Assembly: GCA_033064195.1 (NCBI GenBank)
Contig: JARBJD010000038.1
Location: 124,001 to 188,000, forward strand
Reading direction: 5' to 3'
Source of the DNA: Blattamonas nauphoetae
Lineage: Eukaryota; Preaxostyla; Oxymonadida
Length of the DNA: 64,000 bases
The notes below the pieces were generated by a model that was not told the origin of the DNA, made no database searches, and was given only the letters and a program-made list of their open reading frames with translations. Shown here in pieces: positions 19,770-31,175 of this stretch. Positions within the stretch are counted from its first letter, which is position 1, and each line of letters begins with the position of its first letter. A program made the translations under genes and the position numbers.

Positions 19770-22562
19770 CTATCCATACAGCCAGTTCACATTCGCTCCA
19801 AGGTATTGCATCATTGGTCTAAATCTGTATTGAACGTTGAAATCATTCACGTCATTTCCTTGAACGATGTTGTACTCCATCACGTCCTGCCAGCCCTCCT
19901 CCAGACAGCGCGGGACTGTTCTCCGAATCTTGTTCCGATCGTCGATGTTCAGGTTTGGAAACTCGCTACGATCAACAATCATTCGGAAGAAATCTTCGCT
20001 TGCTTCGAAATTGTAGTTGAGCAGACCAGACACAACGAGCGAGAAGAACCCAGTTCTGCTGAGATATTCAGCAATCACACGCCGATCACACAATCTGCAG
20101 ATTTCGACGAAGATATCTTTCCTTTCCACATATTTTCGACTCCTGTAGTCTGATGGATGGATGAGACAATGCCTGAGGATGTCGATGGACGGAGCAAGCA
20201 GGTGGTCGAACTGAGACTGACACAGTCGAGTAGCATAGAGACGGTGAATGTGTGGCAGGTTTCGGATGACCAAGCGAAGAATGATGTTGTTCAGCTCCTT
20301 CGAGTTGGAGACGATTGGGAGACTGTTCTGATCGATTATTCGCTTGGCGATTCCAACTGCTTCCAAATCAACATCGGCCTATTCGTCCAATGTTGGCTCT
20401 TTGACACATGGAGTCGTGAGGAGACATCTGAATGGTGTTCGATCAAAATAATTGATGTAGAGAGAGAGGAGACACTCCAATGTGTGTAAGAATTGTTCTC
20501 TTGATCTTCCTGCTTTTCTGAACAATTCTGGAAGATGGATGCGACTGAGCTGGTGTTGTTGGAAAGCGCAGATCCGAAGGATGGTGTCGTCATCCAAACA
20601 CGAGTCGCTGTCGAGTAGTACAACAATTCTGTCGACGATGTCGATCATCTGGTCGTTGGTGAGACGGCAGATAAGTTGAGATGTGAGGATGAAGGGTGGA
20701 GAGGACGACGAGAGGGCAGATGCATCCATTGCTTTCCGCACTTCTTCTCGATACGGTTTGTTCAAGCTATTGTCAAAATTACGCAGACTCATTTCCACGA
20801 GAAAGTCGAGAATCACGTCAGATCGTTTTTCGTCCAAAGCAAATGGATGGAGGGACAGATGGACGACATAGTCCTTCGTGCGTGTGTAGAACGCGCGGTA
20901 TGTCTCGTCCAGTTCGCTTCGTTGTTGATCTGTCAATTCACACTTCCGACAGAAGTAGTTTCGGTCTATCATGTTGAGATTATCGAGCAATATTTCGATG
21001 AGTTGCGTGTGGAGAGTGATGAAGACAGCAGTGAATGATAGTTTCGAAGGATCAATAGCTTTGATGAAGCTGGGGAACCAGCTGCTCCAAATGTGTTTCT
21101 CAACAGTCACACTGTTCTGACGAGTCATGAATTGTTTGAATGCATCGAGAAGGATTGTGGCGTGGTGTGGTTGAGTTGGTGTGAAGAGTGTCCAGAGTGA
21201 CTTCGCGTTCAATGGCGACGATGAGACAATTGTGTCGTTCATTTTGAGTCCAAATTGCTCTTCCGAACAGAAGAACAAGTCCAAATCAGAGGGACGATGA
21301 CTCAGGAACAGCGCGACGGCTACCGTTCCCAAATCGGAGAATTGCGTCCCCTCGCTCACTCGACCAAGCAGATAGTCAAATCCCTTCAACCATTGTTCGA
21401 CCGTTTTGGGATCCGTCCAGTCCGAGTGGAGACAGAGTTTGGCTTCATTCGTCGATGTAATACCCAAAATAGAAGCAAGTTCTTCCAACAGTTCCTGTCG
21501 AATTTCTCCGAAAAAGTGTTGAACTTCCGGAAAGGATGTACGAGAGAGATCATCTTGCACGATTTCACGGAAGTGCTTCATGGTCGACAGAAGGATGTAG
21601 CCAGAGTGAGTTTCAGGAGAACAAACAGGAGTAGCCATGAGAGACCGCAAATATACGAAGGATGGTTTGAAAATCGAATCGAGTTTTTCAGATTGGAGGG
21701 TTTCGGCGAGTGGAGGGGTCGCCTCAATTTCGAGACAATGGCGGACAGTCTCTGGGGAGGAGAAGCTGAAAATTTTGTCCAATATTGAGATGAGATGGCG
21801 GTGGAATTTGATTGTTGTCTCAGTAAAAGGAATTTCATGCGGTTTCAGCCTTTCCAGAAGCTGAGGCAATAAACGTTTCACAGCCATCGCAAAACGAGAT
21901 TTAGGTGGATATGATTTCGAAATGGAAGAGTCGAGGAAGGAGAGAGCAGCCATTTGGAGCGTGTCTGACGGATGACAAACGAGTTTGAGGAGAGCAGACG
22001 TCAAGTTTGTCTGTCGATTCACATCTTTCGACAATATGGTTTCAAGGAGCCTGGAGTCGGAGGATAAGCGATATTTGACGTGAAGGGTTGCATATTCCAG
22101 GAAACGGACAGCATGATTCATTTCATTTTCCGACAGGGGCAAGTCAGTGTCAATCTGATTGAAGAGCGAGATACCCCCTTCCTGGAGAGCTTCTTGCGAA
22201 ATCGAATCCTGAAGCACCAATCTCCAATCTGACATTGTGGAGGTGGGAAGACCGATCTCATGAGCCCCCAGGCGTGGACGTTCCGGCATTGTTTCGTTGT
22301 TGATTTGTTTCAGTTTCATTTCATATTGTAGAATCTGTTTGGAAATCTGTATATATTGATGGTCATTGGGAGTTATTGTGAGTAGCTCAGTTGGGGCAGG
22401 GATTGGATATGAATTAAGTGGTGATTCGTTGATGTTTTCGAGAGAGCTTGGTATCGTTGAATCAACGATGTGATTGTCCGAAGTCGAAGAAGAAATATGT
22501 TTTTGTTGAGGGGGCTGTTGTGTGGCGTGGAGGTTTCTCCCCAATAGATGCTTGGGTGGCAT
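19770..22562 (-). CDS. Lineage-specific helical-repeat protein, long form, with one in-frame TAG
   Basis: From ATG 22562 (MPPKHLLGRN, matching the paralog's start at 26661) the frame is open for 931 codons except for a TAG at 20379-20381. The paralog has TGG at this spot (EPTLDEW versus EPTLDE-stop), and the frame continues afterwards with good similarity (VGIAKRIIDQNSLP, RLCQSQFDHLLAPSIDI). The protein looks like two related helical modules: LLPQLLERLKPHEIPFTETT in the first and FPSFIKAIDPSKLSFTAVF in the second both resemble the LIPQLI-NPLSLSF core of the short forms. It makes a roughly 727-residue product if TAG stops translation. A longer open frame from 22595 adds 11 residues not seen in the paralog. 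Function unknown. Confidence 0.7.
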
Positions 22563-22850
22563 TGGTGAACGATCTGACCCCTTTTCCTTCGTCATTTTTC
22601 ACAACCGTGACCTCGTTTGCGTCCGTCCCTCATGATAACTCTGATGAGTCCCACTGACTGACAAAGAATCAATTGATGAGATGAAGGTTTTGCTCAAAAT
22701 CAGAAATTCGAGAGAAGAGAAACGTGTTTCCTTTGATGAGGTGAGAACAATCAATGAAATGAAACTGATATTGAACACAAAAACTGCTGGATTCATCCAT
22801 TTGTGAAGAAATAGAATGAATGTGAGTGAACAACGTCAGTCAGTCGGATC

Positions 22851-25800
22851 CTATCCACACAGACCGTAGAAGTTCGCTCCAAAGAACAGCAGCATTTGAC
22901 TTGATCCGTACTGAGGGTCGCGAGGGACCACAGCCTTCTTCACGTACACAAACTCCAACGCGTCCTGCCAGCCTTCCTCCAAAAAGTGCGGGAATGTTCT
23001 TTGAATCGTGTTTTGATCTTCGATTGTAAGTTTGGGATAGATGTCATGATCAAAGATCAACCGGAAGAAGAACTCGCTTGCTTCGAAAGTGTGGTCGAAC
23101 AAAGCAGTCACAAAGCGAGAGAAGAATCCATTTCTGCTGAGACACTGGGAAATCACGCGCTGATCACACAACTCGCAGACACCGACGAACTGTTCCTTGC
23201 GGTTCTCACATTGCTGCCATGTGAAGGAGTGCAGCTGGATGAAGTAGTTGCTGAAAACGTCGACGGACGGAGCAAGCAGGCGGTCGAGTTGTGATTGACA
23301 CAGTCGAGCAGCGCAGTGGTGAGCATGTGGCATTATTTCGAAGACAAAATGAAAAAGGAGTTCGTTGAGTCTGTGTGGATCACTGGCGGCAGAGAGGTGA
23401 TTCTGGCTGATCAGTCGCTTCACAATTCCAACCCTCTCGAAATCCACATCGTCCCACTCGTCCAATGTTGGCTCTTTGACCCATCGAGTGGTGAATAGAT
23501 AGTTGATTGGTGCTCGATCAAAATAGTCGATGGGGAGAGAGAGGAGGCACTCCAACGCGTGGAAGTATTGTTCTGTTGATCGGCCTGCATTTCTAAACAA
23601 TTCGGGAAGATGGTTGCGACTGAGCTGGTGTTTGTGGAACGCGCAGATCCGAAGGATGGTGTCGTCATCCAAACACGAGTCACTTTCGAGCAGAGTAACA
23701 ATTCTGTCGACGATGTCGATGATCTCGTCGTTGGTGAGACAACTGACAAGTTCAGATGTGAGGATGAATGGTGGAGATGACAACGAGAGGGCCGAAGAAT
23801 CCATCGCTTTCCTCGCATCCTCTCGATACGGTTTGTTCAAGCTGTTCGCGTAATCACGATGATATGATTTGCGGAGAAACTCGAGAATCACATCACGCCA
23901 GCCATAGTCCAATGCAAATGGATGGAGTGATAGATGGACGACATACTCCTTTGTGTGTGTGTAGAACGCGTGGTATGTCCGGACCAAATCGTTTCGAAGT
24001 TGATCTGGCCCTTCAAGCATCGTTCCATGGTAAAACCTTTGACTCGTGTTGAGATGAGTCTGCATCATTTCGATGAGTTGTGTGTGGAATTGGATGAAGT
24101 CAGCAGTGAAGGGCAGTTTTGAGGGATCAACCGCATGGACGAAGCTGGGAAACCAGCCACTCCAAATATAAGTCATTGAAGCCAAACTGGCAAACTGCAA
24201 CTTGGCGGGACAGATCAAAATGGACTCTAACAGTCAAAAACACACTATTAATATCTTTCTAGGGAAGATATGTTGCTCTAGGATTCCGAAAAAAAGTACA
24301 GAAACCTCGGAGGAAATCATAAAAATAAGGGTCGGATCAAACCATGAAATCTAAAATAGGAAATCTCAGAAATGTATAGACCTCTAGAAAGTTCCAAGCC
24401 TTGATATTAAAGGAATAGGTGTTCTTTAAAGATAAATGAAGGTTTTTTGACAGAGAATCAACCAATTCTTTTTCAAGATCGCCCTAATTCACTATCAGAA
24501 ATTTTGAGAAAATGAAGTTTTTCCGAATCTCTTATCGCTTCGATTCTCCTTATTTCCTAGAAAATCACCAGTACAATCACTCATTGACTGAATAGGTCTG
24601 TCCGACCAAGTTGCATGTTGCCGCCAAACTGGTTCCATGATTCATGAAACGATTGAATGCAGTGAGAACGGTTGCGGCGTGCTGCGGTTGGGTTGGAGTG
24701 AAGAGTGTCCAGAGTGACTTCACGTCCAATTTCGACGAAGATACGATTTTGGCGTTCAGTTTGAGTCCAAATTCGTCATCTGAAGAAAAGAACAGGCTCA
24801 TCCGATGAGGACGATGGCTCAGGAAGAATGCGACGGCCAGCGTTCCTAAATCGGAGAGTTTTGTCCCCTCGCTCACTCGACCAAGCAGATATTCAAATCC
24901 CTTCAACCAGGGTTCGGTGGTTTCCGGATTCCTCCAGTCTAAAAGGAGACAGAGTTCAGCTTCATCGGTCGATGGAAGATCCAACATGGAAGCCAATTCT
25001 TCCACAATATCCTTTTGAATCTCTCGAAAAAAACATTGAATTTCCGGATATCTGGAAGATAAACGCGCATCTATCATGATTGGATCGAATTGCCGCATGG
25101 TCGAAAGATGGACGAATCCCGAGAGAGTATCAGTGGGACTACCAGGAGGAGCAATGAGATACCGAAAAAATTTGAGGGATGAAGTGATAATGGTTTCGAT
25201 GTTTTGAGATTGGATGGCTTTCACGCGAGAAGAGGACGAGTCGATTCCGAGACGGCGGCGGAATTCCTCTGTTGCAAAATTATAGAAGAAATTGTCCAAA
25301 GTCGAGGTGAGATGACGATGGAATTTTGTTGTTGTTCCATTCAATGGGAGTTCAAGTGGATTGAGAGTCTTGATGAATTGAGACAACAACTCCGTCACTG
25401 TCACTGCAGTCAAGGTGTCCCTTGATGAAATAGAGAAAATTGCGTCCAAGAAGGAGAGAGCAGCAGTTTGCAGCGTGTTGGATGGATGAGCAACGAGTTT
25501 GAGGAGAGCCGACGTAACTTTTCTTCGCCCATGCACCTCTTCAGACAATAAGGGTTCGAGGAGTTTGTTGTATGGGGGTATGCGATATTGGGTGTGGATG
25601 GACGCATATTTCAGGAAACGGACTGCATGAGTAACTTCAATTGGTGTTAAGTTTTGTCCCGAGTTCACTTGTTCGAAAAGAGAGATGCATCCTAGACGAA
25701 GAGTATCGGCCGTGATCGAATCCTGAAGCACCAATCTCCAATCTGATGTGAAGGAGGTGGGAAGAGAGATCGCGTCATCCTTCAGGGGTGCTTGTTTCAA

Positions 25801-26661
25801 CATTGTTTCGATGTTGATTCGGCATAGGTCCATTGTGTCTGGTGGTTTTGAAAAGAGTCTGGCTCAACGGGTTCAATGTGTCTGGCGGTAGATTTCTCAA
25901 GAAATCTGGAAGGTATCACAAAATAGTTTTCATATATGGTAGTGATGAGATTCATAGAGAGGGTGTCGAAGTGACAGAACCACACAAAATTCATGGAATG
26001 ATGCAATTCCACTGATCAATTGTGATCTGAAACAATTGCACTTTTTTCACTTCTTGGATGGTGATTTTGAAAAATCATATGTTTATCACATAATAATGTT
26101 CAAAACAGACAAGAATCGAAATATAGTGAACCTACAAGTCCAATGAAGTGATAGTTTTCAAGGATTTCGAATCGGAGCCTCACATTCTTGAAGGGCAGAT
26201 CCTCCATTGACTGCTCCGCCTGTAGCAACAGTTGGGAAAATAGATGCCAAGAATGCAATCAATCTATTTTAGATGTTCCAACCCTCAGAAGCTCGAATTT
26301 TGGAGACATATCACCGCCAGACACACTGAACCACCACCAGACATATCGGACCACCACCAGATACAATGGACTTCGCCAGATACACTGGACCCATGCCGTT
26401 GATTCGCTGTCTTTTCATTTCATATTGCAGAATCTGTTTTGAAATTTGCATATATTGTCGATCAGTGACAGAAATTGTGAATGTATCGGTTGTGGCAGGG
26501 ATTGGATGTGAAACAAGTGGTGATCCGTTGCCGATTTCGTTGTGGATTGGTATCGGTGAATAAACGATCCGATTGTCCGAAGTCGAAGAAGAAATCCGTT
26601 CTGCATGAGGCGGATGTTGTGTGCTGCAGCGCTTTCTCCCCAATTGATGCTTGGGAGGCAT
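22851..26661 (-). CDS. Lineage-specific helical-repeat protein, long form, carrying two inserted elements
   Basis: Three coding blocks (26661-26398, 25820-24623, 24188-22851, by target-site edges) align in order with the paralog at 19770. Removing the elements at 25821-26397 and 24189-24622, each with one 8-bp duplication, leaves 2,784 nt, exactly 928 codons including the stop, close to the paralog's 931. The junctions match the paralog (KRQRIN-IETMLKQ; NHGTSLA-SMTYIWSGWFPS). If instead GT-AG introns at 26390-25839 and 24606-24195 are removed, the frame is also kept (949 codons), with some element sequence left as extra residues. So the gene may still be functional with two element-derived introns. 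Predicted all-alpha, cytosolic; function unknown. Confidence 0.7.
24189..24622. mobile_element. 434-bp element with GGCA ends and 8-bp duplication
   Basis: The inverted ends are GGCAAACTGCAACTTGGCGG (left) and, as reverse complement of the right end, GGCAACATGCAACTTGGTCG, each followed by GACAGA. GCCAAACT is duplicated at 24181-24188 and 24623-24630. No coding capacity. On the host strand a donor (CTTG|GTCGGA) lies in one inverted end and an acceptor (GTTGCAG|TTTGCC) in the other. Removal of 24606-24195 (412 nt) keeps the host frame. Confidence 0.8.
25821..26397. mobile_element. 577-bp element with GGCA ends, subterminal repeats and 8-bp duplication
   Basis: The inverted ends are GGCATAGGTCCATTGTGTCT and GGCATGGGTCCAGTGTATCT. 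Just inside both ends the word GTGTCTGG(T/C)GG with flanking GGTC/GGTTCA is repeated two to four times, as in elements with subterminal binding repeats. GTTGATTC is duplicated at 25813-25820 and 26398-26405. No transposase. A donor at 26390 (ATGG|GTCCAG) and an acceptor at 25839 (ACCACCAG|ACACAATG) remove 552 nt and keep the host frame. Confidence 0.8.
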
Positions 26662-26814
26662 TTTGGAACGATCGTACCGCTTGTCGATCTGTAAAAAAAG
26701 TTGTCACTTGATAATTCACATCTTCATTTTACAAATGTACGGACACCCTCTTGCGTCCTTGTCATCATTTTGAGCTTATGGTTTTCGTGAAAGAGGACAT
26801 TTTATCTGATAATT

Positions 26815-27263
26815 GTGTAGTTCTCAATGAAATAATCCTCGCGTCACAAAATCGTACTGACGCAGTAATTCTCCTAAAAAATTATCTTTCTTCGTTTATC
26901 ATCCCTAAATACATCATTTCTGAACTTTTTTCAATTTCATAAAAACATAGAAGTTGTCACGATCAACTCTGAAATCTCACGTTTTTTCAATTTTTCTCTT
27001 TAATGGATGTATTTTGTCCATTGTTTCACATAGAGACCTCTTTTTTTGTTGTTTTCCATCCTTTCCCTGTCTTTGAACTTGTTTTGCAATAAAAAGTGTG
27101 CAAAAATGTGCTGATCTTAGAAAGGCCATTTCATGCGCGATCAGGCTTGAAATCTATAAATTCACCTTTCTTATGTGTACTCAACAACTAAATCTGAATT
27201 CAGTAAAATTTGATTTTTTTCCACGCTCATATATGATTTGCATCATTTCATTGAGATTTACAC
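26815..27263. mobile_element. 449-bp element, copy 1
   Basis: The inverted ends are GTGTAGTTCTCAATGAAAT and GTGTAAATCTCAATGAAAT. AATT is duplicated at both sides (26811-26814, 27264-27267). It is nearly identical to copy 2, with one difference noticed (ATATATGATT versus ATATATTATT). It encodes no transposase. It sits at the decayed 3' end of the beta-helix gene at 27264-32861. Confidence 0.85.
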
Positions 27264-28034
27264 AATTGATGATAGGGGAAAAAGCAAATAATCGTGTGGA
27301 GATGAGAAGTGATCAACGAGAGTGTCGGTTCTTTCGACGCACAGTCGAAGGAATGATAAGTGTGATGATAATTTGGAGATATTCGTTTCCGCAGCCCTCT
27401 CTCCGCCCAGAGACAATCTGGACAGACCCAAATCATAGGATGAGGTGACACGAGACTCTGCGAAAGGATCTCCACGAGACATCGAACATAATAATACACT
27501 GGCAAAGTAACGAAGAAGAGAGGAAGGCGACTGTGCGGATCGTCTCTCCTAAACGTCAATTTTCGTGTCACAGCAGAAACAAGATCGGGTGTGGCGACAA
27601 CTGAAGATGAACAGAAGAACGATCATCGAAGCCGTCACATAGAATCAGGGTTGAGTGTGTGGCGACGAAGGGCGAGTGAGGTGGAATAATGTCTGATTCC
27701 GTCTTCATCTCAACCAGCGCTGACACTCCCCGAACTAAATCCTTCATCACTTTCCGCTTGTCGAAGTCTTTTCCATTCTTGTGAAGTCGATTGAAAAGTG
27801 TGTCGGTCACTCGAGCTTTCACAACCTCACAACTCTCTCCACAGTGAAACATCTCCGCGAAGACGAGAGGGATCTCGGTGTTGTGTGTTGGGTCTGAAGG
27901 ATGGGAAGCGTCTTTTGTTTCGAGGTGATTGAATGCTGGCAATCTGGTTTCGTCCTTCATATTGTCCAGAGGCGCAATTTCTTCCTCCTTCACTTCGATC
28001 TTGTCTTCCTGTTGAAGTTCTTGTTCTTGCATTT

Positions 28035-28483
28035 GTGTAGTTCTCAATGAAATAATCCTCGCGTCACAAAATCGTACTGACGCAGTAATTCTCCTAAAAA
28101 ATTATCTTTCTTCGTTTATCATCCCTAAATACATCATTTCTGAACTTTTTTCAATTTCATAAAAACATAGAAGTTGTCACGATCAACTCTGAAATCTCAC
28201 GTTTTTTCAATTTTTCTCTTTAATGGATGTATTTTGTCCATTGTTTCACATAGAGACCTCTTTTTTTGTTGTTTTCCATCCTTTCCCTGTCTTTGAACTT
28301 GTTTTGCAATAAAAAGTGTGCAAAAATGTGCTGATCTTAGAAAGGCCATTTCATGCGCGATCAGGCTTGAAATCTATAAATTCACCTTTCTTATGTGTAC
28401 TCAACAACTAAATCTGAATTCAGTAAAATTTGATTTTTTTCCACGCTCATATATTATTTGCATCATTTCATTGAGATTTACAC
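28035..28483. mobile_element. 449-bp element, copy 2, inside the beta-helix gene
   Basis: Same ends as copy 1; ATTT is duplicated at 28031-28034 and 28484-28487. The pre-insertion sequence reads through in frame (KIPKPQ-MQEQELQQEDK). Insert plus duplication is 453 bp, a multiple of three. On the host strand a GT begins exactly at the element edge (AAAT|GTGTAAATC) and a possible acceptor lies in the opposite end (CATTGAG|AACTACAC). Removing 28483-28043 (441 nt) keeps the frame. Confidence 0.85.
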
Positions 28484-31175
28484 ATTTGTGGTTTGGGAAT
28501 CTTGTCCTTCTTTCCTTTCATTCGCTTCACACAAACAACCACAATAATCAGAGCGAGAAGAGCAGCACATGACAACACGACCACAAGTGGAATCCACCAT
28601 TTCATGTTGTTCCACGCGGACTCAGCCAGCCGTCCGGATAAATCCTTCTGCACCACAAACCATTCATCACTGCGTTGTTCTTTTCCGAACACAAGTCGAC
28701 CACGCCATTCGAGTGACGAAGCCAGTGATTGAAGCGATAAGGAGGAGAGAGTGAGGACGATGGATGTTTCTGTGAAGGACGTGGCTGTGTCGGTGGAGAG
28801 TGGATGTCGATGAGTCTTTCCTTCCTTCTTTTCTTTCGTCAATTCATACACTTCGAGAAACAGTCCACACGGAATCAGAGTCGATCCTTTCACTTCAATT
28901 TCGTAAAGTTCCTTCTTCTTATCGAATGATGATGTCGAAGTGTCCCATCTCCCCCACTCAGACTCCGCAAATCAATCGATCCATTGTCAGAACACATCAG
29001 ATTTCGCCGAAACGAGGGAAAGTGTTCGAGACGTGGAGTGTTGGTGTGAAAGAGTGGTTGTGGTGTTTGTCAATTGCAGAACACCATTCGTCCAGGAACA
29101 GATGTCCTTTTCTTCTTCGTTTAGTCCATGTTGGATTGTTGGTCCGTTTAGCGAGCCATCTTTCAGGACGATTTTCGATTGTGTTGCGGAGATGAAGACG
29201 AAAGAGAGATCTGAAGACAGAATCTCAATGTCCACATTGTGCACTTCGAAAACTGCCCTTTCATGCACAATCACAACTCCTGTCGATGAAACTGGATGAG
29301 CTGAGGACGAAACTGACAGGGTTGGCGACGAGCCAGTTCCATTCCGAAAGACAACAATCATTCCACTCAAAATTGAGAGAGGGGAGGTCAACCAGGGAGA
29401 ATCCATGAGTTCGAGGATTGGCTTGTCGAATGCAAGTCCTCCCACAATCTTCCAAGCAATATCAACAGAATGACATGGTCTTGACTCCTCTCCACAGAAC
29501 ACACTCTCGTCAGACGATTCGTTCGACACATACAAGTTGAGGTGTTGTGGTTTCGATTCAGTCGTTGCAGAGAAAACACCATCAACCATTATTGTCTCGT
29601 TCTCGCCGTCCAGCCGAGTAATAGCTGTCACAACACACTCCTCGCCGAACTGGAGGTGACCAGGCCATCCAATCAGGACCTCGCCGGATTGCCCTTCGGT
29701 TGGTGACGTGATCCTCACCACAACACTGACCATGCTGTTCAGCGTCAGATTGTATTGACTGTGCACAACGAGATTTCTTCCCGTCAGCTCCACCACACAA
29801 CTCGTGTTCTGACTGTTCTTGAATCGGATGTTCATCCCAGTGAAGACGCTGGGAGTCGGAACAGTGATGGTCAAATCTTCTAAAAAGCATCCTGTCGACC
29901 CATTCCCCATCCCGAGCAGAGTGTATTCCTGCCCAATCCCCAACATCGTGTCTGACTCGTCCACACCAACCGCGAACGAAGCCGAGCAATGCGTCGTGTT
30001 GTCGACAGAGATGGGCGAGAGTGACGGCCAGTTGTGTGTTCCGTTGGTGAGAAGAATCAACCCCAGCGGTGAATCGAATGTCCGCCCTTCAAAACGGACA
30101 GTCAGAGTTCCGTTGTTCCCATCCAATAAACACTCGATGCAGTGCACAATGCGGGCAGGCTCGGCTGGCGTTGTGATGACCAGATTTCGAATGTTGTGTT
30201 CCACGGAGTGTAGCTTGGGATTCGTCGAAATCAATGTTGAGTGAGACTGGCTCAGTGAGGGATGAATTGATCGAGATGTGAAGTGTGTACAGACCCTGAA
30301 GAACAGTTCCTTGCAATGTCACACTCGCTTTCTTCCCTTCTTTGTCAAGAGGGCTCAGGATGACTGTTTTGAGTGTTGGGAAGCGTATGGCATAATTTGG
30401 GGCAGAGACAGCAATAATCTTGTAGTCAGCGAGAGGTTGCTGCAGGAGACCAGACTCCCCAACGGATACACCATCAAGTGTGGCTGATGCAGACGAAGAG
30501 AACGGGAAGATCAACACGCGTCCAATGGCCGGAGCGGAAGCTGGATCGGTTCTCTCCGTTCCGAACGAATTGTCGATGGAAAGAAGAAGAGATCCAGTGA
30601 CTTCCCTGTCCAAAGTCAGTGTGAATGAAGCTGTGCTTTCGTTTGTGAGGGTTGGTGTCAGCGACAGAATCCCAGCTTCCCACTTCGATGTGACGAGGAG
30701 GCTGCTGTTGTCATTCATTTGATCTGCCACTCTGAACACCTCCGACGATGTCGAATCGCATGTCGACAACAAGTCCTGATCCAAATTCGTCGTGTCGAGG
30801 CTGACGTCGTGTCCATAACCACTTTCGGCCGAGCAGTCCCTGAACTGCAGAAAGGTCATGGACGCATTAATTGTGGATTCCACTCTCACAGCTCCTCCTC
30901 CTTCAGACGTTGTGAGCGGTCCAGTCTGTCTGCAGTTGTCAAAGAGGCATCGAGCTAGCTTAAAGAGGTTCTCTGCTCCGTAGCGAAGGAACAACGCTCC
31001 GCCACACTTCCTCGCTGACGACCTCACGAAAGCACAATCGGCGATTGTGATAATTCCGATTGTCAACAGGTACACGGAGCCACCATTCGCGTCTGTGCTT
31101 TGGTCAACGAAGGACGAGTTGGTGAGGGAGAGCTTAGTGGGGTCAATATATTGCATGGACCAGTGCAGACATCCG

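Noticed and set aside
22563-22595. Eleven extra N-terminal codons of the long helical-family gene
   Set aside because: The paralog starts at MPPKH; the upstream in-frame ATG is not supported by similarity.
30214-30247. A firm 34-nt intron in the beta-helix gene
   Set aside because: The GT-AG pair fits the frame change, but the gene shows other decay, so I mention it only as a possibility.
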